From: Isohypsibius dastychi
Taxonomy: Eukaryota; Tardigrada; Eutardigrada; Parachela; Isohypsibiidae
Length of the DNA: 12,018 nucleotides
Assembly (NCBI GenBank): GCA_034696485.1
Contig: JAQIWT010001187.1
Coordinates: forward strand, 1 to 12,018
Direction: 5' to 3'
Both the position numbers and the translations under genes were made by a program. Shown here one piece after another: positions 1 through 8,176 of this stretch. Each line of letters starts with the position of its first letter. Within the stretch, counting starts at the first letter, position 1. The notes under the pieces are model-generated. The model searched no databases, was not told where the DNA came from, and saw only the letters and a list, made by a program, of their open reading frames with translations.

Positions 1-20
1 TGCAAAGGGACAGACAGACT

Positions 21-50
21 CTGTGGCCAGAAAAGACACTGGCCAGGCAG
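21..50. repeat. Short inverted/direct repeat around TGGCCAG
   Basis: TGGCCAG occurs at 24-30 and again at 40-46. The second copy lies inside the palindrome CTGGCCAG (39-46), and the flanks CTG (21-23) and GGCAG (46-50) make an imperfect inverted repeat. No gene is attached to it and its role is unknown. Confidence 0.4.
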
Positions 51-109
51 ACTTTTTCGTACTTTTTCCAAGGATACGTTAGGGTGTAGATTTGCGGTAC
101 GGCTGTAAA

Positions 110-136
110 GTCCCCCCCCCCCTTGAGGGGGGGGAC
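110..136. repeat. C11-TTGA-G8 hairpin
   Basis: GT followed by 11 C, then TTGA, then 8 G and AC. It can fold with about ten G-C pairs. The homopolymer runs are prone to sequencing and assembly error, so their lengths are uncertain. It sits directly after TAAA (107-110 region) and may belong to the left end of the Tigger-type element. Confidence 0.55.
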
Positions 137-642
137 AGAAATCAATGATTGTGAAGCAAAGGAGCGTTTCTGAAATGCAGTGAAATCGGTTTCTGATCGA
201 CTGAAAGCCTGGCTTGTTCTTGAGACGAAACTTTCTTTTTACCTGGTCTTCCCCTGAACCAAGAAACCTGCCGGAAATACCGGGTAAAAGTTTGAGGAAG
301 AGGCCGCTAGCCGGGAGAAAACCCGGTTTCCCCGGCGCTAAGAAAACATTGGCTCCGCGTGTAGAAACCGTCTTACACTGAACCTTCTTGGCAGTCCAGC
401 TAGCAGGGTTAATGGTAAAATGAAACCTGTAGAACGACTGGAAGGAAAAGAATTCGCTATCATTCTGAATAATAGCACTCAAAAAAACGTTTCCGGTCGG
501 TTTTGAAACAATGAGATTTGATTTCAGTCACTATTTTGAATGAACCAATATATTTACGGCCAGGAATGAACAACGACAGATCGCAGTTCATAGAGCAAAA
601 ACAAAACCGACAGGATACATTTGAGTCCAGCAGGAATCAAAT
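137..642. other. Non-coding stretch with CCGG-rich hairpins
   Basis: No convincing exon is seen on either strand. CCGG occurs at 271-274 and 280-283. CCGGG at 311-315 can pair with CCCGG at 322-326, and TAGCCGGG (308-315) pairs imperfectly with the CCCGGCGCTA at 331-340. The stretch lies downstream of the transposase reading frame and could be the 3' untranslated and terminal part of that element. Confidence 0.35.
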
Positions 643-2577
643 TTATCTAACCGACTTACGCACTAACACATGAATTCCAAACGAATAAATATGAACCGTA
701 AAAAACTGAAAGACAGACAATTTGGTCCAACGTGGCAGCCCACTATATGCAGGGACCAATCCCAATTTGTCTTCGGTGGCGATATTCTTTAACATCATCA
801 AAACACCCAGCGCCCCTGAATCCACTCCGTGTTTGTAATAAAATCGCTGAATCTGCTTCACATTCTTGAGAACTGCATCGAAATCTGCGAGACTAACTAA
901 ACTTTCGTTCGAAGACGGTTCTTGATCAGAGACTTCCTTTTCTTCCGGATGATGTGGTTCTTTATCCCCGATGTAGGTTTTCAGAACCTCATCGTAAATT
1001 GCTTCAGCACAATCGAGTTTTTCATAACATGCCAGGTGGTCATCGAGAGTGAAAAAATCATTCATCCCACCTAAAATGAAAAGGTCACTAAATGAGTCTA
1101 ACCCGAGAAAATGAAAATTTTGCTTTCATTTAGAAATGCTTACGTATCTCGGTCATAATATTACTGTCAATCTTTTTCGTCCCCAAGAATATGTCTGCAA
1201 TGTCCTCTTCCGGCGAATACAATATATCAGCATCAACTCCCGCTCTCCGAAAACAATTAATAATCGTTGATTCCTTCACCGAATTCCACGCATCCGCAAT
1301 CCAGTTTATGGCATCAAAAACGGTGAGGGTCTTGCAATAATCATAAGCAGATAAATGATTGTCGATGTTGGAAATTAAATAGGTCACAATATGCTTGCGG
1401 AAACAACTTTTCATGACTGAGATGATTCCTTGATCTAATGCTTGAACTTCCGATGTGAGATTTGGAGGATTAAAATAAAGCCGGATATTCGAAAGATCAA
1501 AATGCGGATGACTGGGAGCATTATCCACAAACAAAAGAATATGGCGACCGTTCTTTTTCATATCCTCGTTAAATTCCTCCAGCCATTCTCGAAAAAGCTT
1601 TCCAGTCATCCAAGCCTTTGAGTTGGCTCTATAATAAACTGGCAACAATTTCTGGTCGCGGATTTTATTTCGAGCAAAACATCGCGGTTTCATGGCATGT
1701 CCTATGACCAGAGGACGTCGTTTTTCTCCCGTCATGGAGCAGCACAACAAAACACTACAATAAAAATCAGGTTATTTGTAGCACTAAATCAAATTTTGTA
1801 AAAGATTTCAACGAGTCATCAATGAAACAATAATAAATAAACGATAATCTAGACCGAAAGAAACACTGTTTTTCAGATTTTTACCTCACGCAATCTTTCG
1901 CCAACTTTCCGCCTTTTACATCTTCTTCTCTTCCTATCATCGATCTGCTCTGCAGGGCTCGATACATTGCCGCGGTCTCATCAGCGTTAAAGATGTCCAG
2001 TTCTTCATAACCACGGCAAATTGACGGAATGGAGTCTTTGAACAAATCAACAGCTTCTTTGTCCGCACTTTTGGATTCACCTGACAACAGCTTGTTCCGG
2101 ATTTCATTACGCGTAATGAATTTTCTCAGCCAGCCATCGCTCGCAACAAATCCTTTTATTTTTAGCGCATCTGCTACCGAAGAAGCTTTGGCTCTGATCA
2201 ACACTCCAGATAAAGGGATGTTCTTCTTCCGACATTTTTCAAACCAATCCCACACAATAGCATTAACTTCAGGATGTCGCGTTTTATTTCGTTTTACATC
2301 AAGATTTGGAGACCCAGCGATTTACGACTCGATCTCCGATCTGTTCTTCAGCAGTTTGCCGATTGCAGATGGTGTGACACCAAAGTATCGCGCAAGTTGG
2401 TTATTCTTCATTTTCTGTGAAGAAATTACAATATTGAAACGTAGTTGAAAGGAACGTTCCGCAAGTCAGACAGAAACAATCAAACTAACGAACCTTCTCA
2501 TCAGACATCTTGAAGAGTTCTTTCTTCTGGCGGAATGTGAGCATTCCATACTTTGGCGGTTCACGGACCTTTGGCAT
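643..2577 (-). pseudogene. Tigger/pogo-type (Tc1/mariner superfamily) transposase, four exons, one nonsense codon
   Basis: Exons 2577-2494, 2414-1885, 1754-1144 and 1070-643 join in phase into 551 codons. The introns are 79, 130 and 73 bases and all have GT-AG ends; the first donor (GTTCGT) is weak. An N-terminal helix-turn-helix (about residues 8-58) is followed by a CENP-B/Tc5-type DNA-binding domain (about 82-150). The DDE_1 catalytic domain comes next, with Asp173 in NADETA, Asp282 in LLFVDNAPSHP and Asp312 in QALDQGII. The last two are 30 residues apart, as expected for pogo/Tigger DDD enzymes. The acidic C-terminal part (IYDEVLKTYIGDKEP onward) is normal for the family; the last 40 or so residues may be flanking read-through. 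The enzyme would cut and paste its own element at TA sites. One in-frame TAA (2324-2322, codon 59) interrupts it, so it is probably inactive, although the catalytic residues remain. Family assignment is firm; intron boundaries are inferred. Confidence 0.9.
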
Positions 2578-3019
2578 AGCTCACTGATGCAAACAACTAA
2601 ATCCAATAATCTGCAGACAAGAACGAAGGCGAAAAAGGGCAGAGGACTGTTCGGATAATTCCACCAGAACGTATCAAATTAAAAACGAAAACAATGGAAA
2701 ATCATTGGAGGGGTGCGACAAAGACGTTATTACATCAAGGGGTGCGATGAACCTAGCCCCAATCCCCCTTGAACTGGAAAGAAGGAAGAGACCCCAATGT
2801 TATAGTCTACGGGCCTTCCTTTTCGTTTTATTTTCTGGACCGAGGAGAAAACTGGAAGGAGAAGGTACTGGACTGCGAAGAAGGTTCAGTGTATTTTGAA
2901 GTATCAACGGGCGGATTAGTAGTCGTTTGTGTCGTCCTCGTGAATCACGCTGTAAAACTCGAGACTCATCAAAACACACTCTGTCGCCTTTCGCAAATTT
3001 TGTGACACGGTCTGCTTCA
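2578..3019. other. Transposase upstream region, no gene seen
   Basis: This stretch lies upstream of the transposase start codon and would hold its promoter and element end. It contains the paired AGGGGTGCGA repeats listed separately. Reading frames here, on both strands, lack splice or composition support. A minus-strand frame carrying FAKGDRVCFD faintly recalls a retroelement integrase C-terminus, but too little is present to annotate. Confidence 0.3.
2709..2747. repeat. Two direct copies of AGGGGTGCGA
   Basis: The ten bases AGGGGTGCGA occur at 2709-2718 and 2738-2747, 29 bases apart and 130-170 bases upstream of the transposase start. Paired subterminal repeats are often transposase binding sites. 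The second copy is followed by TGAACCTA, which could be the right element end next to a TA target. This role is an inference. Confidence 0.45.
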
Positions 3020-3157
3020 GTGGTACCTTCGCGTTTTGTCCCGGTCGCTCTCACGGCTAGTGTCGCTCTCACGGCTGGTGTCGCTTTCAGGGCTAGTGTC
3101 GCATAACTTGATCACTTTTCTCGTGAGTCTTATCCGTTTTGTTTCCACGCAATCACT
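3020..3157 (-). CDS. Short open frame with hexapeptide repeat, unrecognised
   Basis: A 46-codon stretch between two stops, without a start codon. It would be an internal or terminal exon if real. It holds three successive hexapeptides (TSPESD, TSRESD, TSRESD) made by the 18-base tandem repeat, followed by DRDKTRRYH and a stop. Arg/Ser-rich ends of this kind occur in nuclear RNA-processing proteins, but 46 residues are not enough to assign a family. A second frame through the same repeat is also open, because 18 is divisible by three. Coding status is doubtful. Confidence 0.2.
3044..3104. repeat. 18-base tandem repeat, 3.4 copies
   Basis: Units at 3044-3061, 3062-3079 and 3080-3097, then a partial unit to about 3104. 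Each unit reads GTCGCTCTCACGGCTAGT with one to three substitutions in later copies. The period is divisible by three, so frames stay open across it. Confidence 0.85.
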
Positions 3158-3426
3158 TCAAATCACGATCTGCAGCTGTGGCCACTTTACCAACAGCATC
3201 AGCACCTAAACACAAACCAACAATCATCAGAAGCTGAACAATATTGATAAGCTGCATATAAATGCCAATTCTGTATATCGAATCATTTTTGACCCAGTTT
3301 GGTGATAACACACCCGTCATCTCTGCGATATGCTGAGCTCATCAAACGTTCAAGAATTATATCCATTAATCGTGTCAACCGATGATCGAACTTGAGAAAC
3401 CATGAAAATAAACTCGGAAATTCTAA

Positions 3427-3933
3427 AAAAGAAGCAAATTCCGAATTCACCTGGTTCACCGAATTCACCTTCCGAATTCATTTTTGCGTCGACCCCCCGC
3501 ACACCGATATTCTTATAACCGAAACATCGCATCTTTTTTTGATGTGACCGAGCTACCTGTATGTGAATTTTGCCAACAAATGACCATCAACGGGAACTTC
3601 CGAAATCAGCAAGGAAAGAGTCAAATGCTTGCAATAGTGCGTGCCGTGGGTTGTTCAAAAATATGATCGGATGACCTCATACTGCTGATCACCGATTACA
3701 TGAAGTGCGTCAATCATCATGGCCGTAAAAGGCTGTTGAACAAGATAATGGGGTATGAAGCCACTTGGACGAATGCCGGATTACTGTCAAAGAGGGATGA
3801 GCTTGAACCTGGGGTGGCGACAGATCAACAACGACAAACCAACAATCAGCCTCCGTTGAGAAACATAACAGCACGCGAGCTCTTCCACAAGCTTGCGCCC
3901 ATCCGCTTCCTAACACCGCCATCTTCATTGTAA
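3427..3933 (+). pseudogene. Unrecognised reading frame interrupted by one TGA
   Basis: One frame stays open from 3427 to a TAA at 3931-3933, except for a single TGA at 3664-3666. The first part contains a CEFC motif (in ELPVCEFCQQM) that could be half of a zinc-binding site. The second has a basic patch (HHGRKRLLNK) and a Gln/Asn/Pro-rich region (TDQQRQTNNQPP). Continuity across the stop suggests one former coding region with a nonsense mutation. Chance remains possible, since no intron signals or homologous family are recognised. The first 50 bases overlap the CCGAATTCACC repeats. Confidence 0.3.
3441..3480. repeat. Three copies of CCGAATTCA(CC)
   Basis: CCGAATTCACC occurs at 3441-3451 and 3459-3469, and CCGAATTCA at 3472-3480. 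The spacing is uneven (18 then 13 bases), so this is a degenerate short tandem array rather than a perfect one. Confidence 0.6.
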
Positions 3934-4016
3934 CGTTTGCATTTTTTCATGCAGCTCATATTCTTTCCCGCTGCGGCAGTGAAAAGTTCAGGAAAAAGAA
4001 ATCACCCAATCAATTC

Positions 4017-4963
4017 TCAGTCGTACGAGCTTCTGTTGAACGAAAGGATGGAAAGTCGACAAAACCTGTGTTCCGGAGTTTTCTTAAGTTGAAGGTAAGC
4101 ATAGATTCTCTCATCCTTTTCCAGCCCCTGGTTTTCATTGAAAGCAATCTTCTCGATCTGCTAAAAATGCAATCTGAATTTGTCTCTCTGTACCCTTTCG
4201 TGAACGCATTGAAGCTCAAGCAAGTGAGCAACGAATCGTCCAATGAAGTCAGGAATATCTTCAAGATTCCTCACGCAATCGGGAATCAAAGAGACATACA
4301 CCGCGGGAATGTTGCAGTATATCGCAAAAAAGACTGCGACATGATCATTCAAGATTTTCTGTGACGTGGATGGCGACTGGACCAAGATTACCGGTGACGA
4401 CACTGGCAGTGCCTGAAAATCAGAAACTGCAAAATCATCCATGTAGTAATCGTCCATATTGGCCAACGCAAAGCGTCGATTGGGTGGGGGACATCGATAG
4501 TTTTCAAACGGCGTCGACGAGAGCGTTTAATTCCTTCCAGTAAACTGGAGAGTCTATCCAGCTCTGCAGCTTACAAGTTTGTGTCTTTTGAGAGTTCCAA
4601 AGGTCGACAAGAAGGTGTTGCATTTATCGAAGCGGAACTTTTCTGCATACTCATCCATCTCACGAATGTAGGAGAAATGTCGTTGTTCAGCATGCAAATA
4701 AGCGGTAAATTCGCACGCTTCATCTTCAGCATCAAACTCACGGTCCTCTGATTCAGGCACTTTGTTGTCATCGTCCTCTTCCGTCTCAGCAAAATTATCA
4801 GGCTTTCGTAGTTCTGACACTTGAGCAACTCAACTTTGAACTAGCCGACACCTGCATCAGTTGTTTTTGTGAATATCCCAATGTTCAGCTCAAAGAGGTT
4901 CTAAAACTGCCGCAGCAGCTGAGTTTCGATTTCGGATCCCCTATTTACGATTTCGTCGGTCAT
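4017..4963 (-). CDS. Probable multi-exon gene of unknown function
   Basis: An ATG at 4963-4961 lies 69 bases after a TATA box and opens MTDEIVNRGSEIETQLLRQ. The join to the next exon is unresolved. A strongly acidic exon (about 4830-4575, with AETEEDDDNKVPESEDREFD and later DEYAEKFRFDKCNTF) ends at a good donor, CTT|GTAAGC. An acceptor TTTTCAG at 4413 joins it in phase to an exon from 4412, carrying VFFAIYCNIPAVYVSLIPD and then a helical HLLELQCVHER. An in-frame TAG (4163-4161) follows, after which the same frame continues (QIEKIAFNENQGLEKDERIY) to a TGA at 4019-4017. The TAG lies in a 33-base segment with GT-AG ends (4193-4161), so it could be a minute intron or a nonsense mutation. Several exons look real, but I recognise no domain, and the 5' splicing is uncertain. 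Confidence 0.4.
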
Positions 4964-5025
4964 GACGCCGGGCGTTGGAAATTCTTCAAACTCACGAAAT
5001 CACTCTGTTTCTCGCTCTAGCTTCC

Positions 5026-5032
5026 CTTTATA
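5026..5032 (-). promoter_or_regulatory. TATA box (TATAAAG)
   Basis: CATATAAAGGG on the minus strand, 69 bases before the ATG at 4963. This fits a core promoter with transcription starting about 30 bases downstream, near the GAGCGAGAAACAG stretch. Position relative to an open ATG supports it; there is no direct evidence of use. Confidence 0.4.
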
Positions 5033-5155
5033 TGATGTGAGTGGGGGATCTTGGGCCAGTGTGATGCAGCTGCAATTTAATTTTTCCTGATTTCAAAGTG
5101 CTTTGTCGGAATTATTCTCACAGAATGCTCACTAGAAGAAACACAAATTATCTTT

Positions 5156-5795
5156 TTAGGGTTGCCCGTTTTTGTTGTTGATAAGAGCAAACATGTGTTT
5201 TGAATTGTGAATGTATGCAGAGAGAGATGCGTTCGTCAGATTCACACATCAAAATGTTGTTTCCGGCATTCGAAACACTTTTACGTGGACGTTTGTGAAG
5301 GACTCCAGTGTATCCGCGGTGAAATGGCGCTGCAATGCTAAAGCTTTCAGCAGCCGTTCATTGTCCAGCACAGTAGTGAGAAAGTTCTCAAGTTCTTGAA
5401 GCGTACTGATAAACATTGGACTTGGATGGAGATACGTGTTCCGAAAGGGGTGGTGATAGATGTAAAGGTCATCCGCATCCAGCCACCTTCGGTAAGAGCT
5501 AGCTGCTTAGCGCTCGGCATTGCACCAATGTACCGATAAATGACGCCAAGAGACAGGTACATTTTGAAAGCCTTTGGCGCTTGCGCGACACGGGTTATAG
5601 TCTCGCGAAATTGTTAAATCTGAAAAGAAATCCTCAGCATAAAACTATATGTCCAAACTTGGCCACGGATTTGATGGGGTTCGCGGATGATATGCAGCTC
5701 ACGCTGGTGAACAAAGAGAAAGTATTCATCTGCTGCGTTTTCTGCAAAAAACTCCCACAAACATTTCCTTCAGTGTCCTGCTCTAGCAAGGCCAT
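5156..5795 (-). pseudogene. Decayed fragment of a multi-copy transposase-like family
   Basis: The coding trace runs MALLEQDTEG (from 5795), then in another frame KCLWEFFAENAADEYF and QRELHIIREPHQIRGQVW. After a second shift it continues with SAKGFQNVPVSWRHLSVHWC, a TAA (5509-5507) and 85 open codons (5506-5252) containing QELENFLTTVLDNERLLKAL and TADTLESF. A TGA (5251-5249) and a short tail with LSAYIHN end the trace at TAA 5158-5156. From memory, the order of marks (RE.H..I...VW, then H..WC, then LLK.....H.T..LE.F, then L...HN) matches an uncharacterised protein family found in many copies in cnidarians, fishes, molluscs and arthropods, thought to be transposon-derived. At least two frameshifts and two stops make this copy dead. 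The family match is recalled, not searched. Confidence 0.5.
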
Positions 5796-6215
5796 TGTTC
5801 ACTGTGAATGAGAGAATAGAAAAGAACGGAACAAATGATAGACATTACTTGATTTCATATTACGAGGCCACCGCTCGATCGCGCGTGGGAACCCGCTCGC
5901 GCACATGACAGTGACATGGGTGATGATTAGAAACTCATCAATTTTATTTTTTTCACATTTTCATTCTATCTCTCTTTCTTTTCTAACCGGACTGATTTGA
6001 CATATCCCTAAAACAAGGGAGGAATATTGTCCGGCCAGACGTTAACGATAGAGAAGATTGTTGGGTTGAGACTGAACAAGAAATCCTGTCAGTTTGTAGT
6101 TGAATGGGCAGTATATCACGGTCAGGATACTTAGGAACCTGTTAAAAGCCTCGGAGGCTGCTGGTGGCAAATAAAAGACTTTTTTTAGAATCCACCATCC
6201 ATCCAGAGCTTGGAC
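5796..6215. other. Intergenic, pyrimidine-rich, no gene seen
   Basis: The stretch lies upstream of the decayed transposase-like fragment and beyond the AATAAA of the secreted-protein gene. A long T/C-rich run (about 5940-5990, plus strand) precedes CTAACC. On the minus strand, TCTATTCTCTCATTCACAG ends just before the MALLEQ codon run and would make a good splice acceptor. No exon could be supported. Confidence 0.3.
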
Positions 6216-6221
6216 TTTATT
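6216..6221 (-). terminator. Polyadenylation signal AATAAA
   Basis: AATAAA starts 17 bases after the TGA at 6240-6238 on the minus strand. It is followed within 30 bases by a GT/GGATGG-rich stretch, the usual layout of an animal cleavage and polyadenylation site. Confidence 0.55.
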
Positions 6222-6237
6222 GGATTATTCGGCCATG

Positions 6238-7815
6238 TCACACATTGGTTCGTCTACCATCAACATCAGCATCTTCGAACCAAAGCAATACGGTACAACC
6301 ACAATCGACAAAGGAATAAGAAATATTGAAAGCGGTTAGGATAGAGCTATTGTGTTGTTGTTCTTGAAAATCTTTTGATTTACTAGAAGTCTGGACAGTT
6401 GCAGCGGGAATGACCGCATGAATTCCCGATTAGATATAATCCGCTCTATTGAGCAGACTTTGTGCCTGTCCCACAGACATTTCAACGCTTAAACTGGAAC
6501 GAAAAAACAAGAAATAACATAAACAACTAACAAAACTGTTGTCTTGTAACGCACCCAGTTTCACACTCAGGGGACTTGTAGTGTAGTTACAAAGCTTGAT
6601 CTTCGCAGTGCTGAGCTTCTCAAAATGGGTCGCCAGCTGAGTTCACATCAAGAATAACTACATGTATAAACTATTTCGAATCTCCCACTTCCTGTGCACA
6701 TGAAGGGGTCAAGCGCAATGATGACAAAGTCTCATTCTACACTGCTCACAGAACACTCAAGTTTGCATGTTTATGAGCTGGTCAGTGAGCGAAGCAGAAT
6801 GCAATTGTTCTCACGCAAGATGGAACAACCTATTCTTCATTTTGTTCGTTTTACACACGAAGCCCTTGTTCTCCTTATGGGACACCTGAAGCAGTTGGAC
6901 TTGATTTGCGAGGGTGGTATGTACTCCACTAATGAAAGCTTTCTTGTCTTTCTTGCTTGCGGCCTTTTCACATCGAAGCTGGCGATAGAATTGCCCAGTT
7001 GATTTGTAAGGAAGTTGTTCGGCCGTCTATTCCCGTCTTTTATCATTATTGTATATCATTATTATATAACGTATCATTATTTATCATTCATATAACGTAA
7101 CATGGCAATTAGACGTAATACCCTGATACTTTCAAGAGTGCTCGCGTTTTTGAAATTGTTAAACTCTGTGGCGAATTTCTTGAACATCTCCTTTACCCTG
7201 GACTTTTAATATTGCTAAAGCAACACTCAACTTTCTCATCATTATTTGATCAGAGAAAACAAATGAGATGACGATTCGTGACTTACCAAGAGAACTAGAC
7301 GGCACAGCTTCCGGTATATCAGTTGGTGGGAGAACATGCTGGGTTTGCAGTTCAGGATTCTGCGCGAAAATGTTTGGAATGCCACCTGTTGCAAAAAACG
7401 TTATCAGCGCCACCTCGGGGAGCACAGTACACCATGAAACAACTCAACAAAGCACTTCCGCCAGATTCGATGAAAGACTGGTTCATTGAGTTGGATACAC
7501 AGTTTATCTGGATTATTGGAGACAAAATTGTCTTGTTGGTTGCCTAGAGATCACCGAGAGGCATCTTACTTGTTTGAAAAGCTACAACAGGTATTTCAAT
7601 GAGGGGTATGTGTTCTTGGGGCTGTCGTAGAATTATATCTTCTCCTCCGACCACGTCCTGATCATCCGAATGCGTAACACTGTCCCTGTTGAATGGAACA
7701 CCATAGGTTTGTGCTGATAAACAGCTGAGAGCAACGGAAAACTGAATCAGATATGGTCTACTTACAAACGAGAATCCAAAGGAGCTCCAATTCGTTCAGG
7801 TTAGTTTCCTACCAT
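6238..7815 (-). CDS. Predicted small secreted protein, five to six exons, unrecognised
   Basis: Exons 7741-7570, 7385-7287, 7165-7122 and 6978-6886 join in phase through good GT-AG sites (donors GTAAGA, GTAAGT, GTATTA; acceptor TTTTTTGCAACAG). A last exon 6390-6238, reached through a weaker GTGTCC donor, ends 17 bases before AATAAA. Without that splice, the fourth exon stops at TGA 6813-6811. A possible start is the ATG at 7815-7813, directly followed by a 71-base intron, giving MFSVALSCLSAQTYG. The hydrophobic run FSVALSCLSA followed by QTYG looks like a short signal peptide. The rest is polar and Pro-rich (QPQEHIPLIEIPVV, HVLPPTDIPEAVPSSSL), then Lys-rich (CEKAASKKDKKAF). It has N-x-S sites at NAS, NSS and NIS and a CGC pair near the end. 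Length is about 187 residues. Phase agreement across four junctions makes a real gene likely; the 5' end and function are uncertain. Confidence 0.5.
7041..7099. repeat. AT-rich repeats in an intron
   Basis: TATCATTAT occurs at 7041, 7054 and 7072, with TATCATTCA at 7082. TATAACGTA occurs at 7064-7072 and 7091-7099, 27 bases apart. The block lies inside the predicted intron 6979-7121 of the secreted-protein gene. It is probably simple-sequence expansion. Confidence 0.6.
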
Positions 7816-7910
7816 TCTGGCAGCAGGTATCGAGAGACCAGGACTGTAAACATGAAGGCAACTTTGGTAATTGAGGTGAATGAACTGTATCGAAGAGTGG
7901 AAGTACTTAC

Positions 7911-8176
7911 AAACGCCACGAATAAACTGCCTTGGATATCACTTCCAACGATGAACAGAGCTGCAGGATGCTCGATTGTACAAAATAAAGAGTGGATTGC
8001 TTCTGTAGACGATTGGAAAAAAAGCAGCCTCGAAAAAATCACCAGAAAAAAGCAGATTCCCGGGCAAACTCTGTGAATGGTTCAAAGATGGCAAAGTCGA
8101 GAAAAATGAGCACATGAAAGACAGAGGGCTGCCTCAACGGCTCGATTATCTATCAGATCGGCTTAACCGGCTATGA
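7911..8176. other. Open reading on both strands, exon strand unresolved
   Basis: On the plus strand a frame runs from 8009 to TGA 8174-8176, 55 codons without ATG near its start. It is rich in Lys (KKAASKKSPEKSR, EWFKDGKVEKNEHMKD). On the minus strand, a model exon 8002-7911 lies between an excellent acceptor (CTTTTTTTCCAATCGTCTACAG) and a good donor (GTTT|GTAAGT), open in two frames. The acceptor's pyrimidine run is the complement of the plus-strand Lys codons, so one reading could be an artefact of the other. No family is recognised in either. Confidence 0.3.

Noticed and set aside
2029-2448. 139-residue plus-strand frame
   Set aside because: It is the antisense of the transposase DNA-binding domains, whose minus-strand reading has a clear family match.
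2800-3072. Minus-strand frame with FAKGDRVCFD, slightly like a retroelement integrase C-terminus
   Set aside because: The resemblance is a few residues only, no zinc-binding or catalytic integrase motifs are near, and half the frame is the 18-base repeat.
4571-4828. Second minus-strand frame overlapping the acidic exon
   Set aside because: Lys/Leu/Met-rich shadow of the acidic frame; it lacks the donor that lies in phase with the acidic frame.
5581-5811. Plus-strand frame with CC..C cysteines
   Set aside because: Antisense of the decayed transposase-like fragment, which shows colinear family marks on the minus strand.
6694-7002. 102-residue plus-strand frame
   Set aside because: Overlaps the minus-strand exon 6978-6886 that joins in phase to three others; no family recognised.
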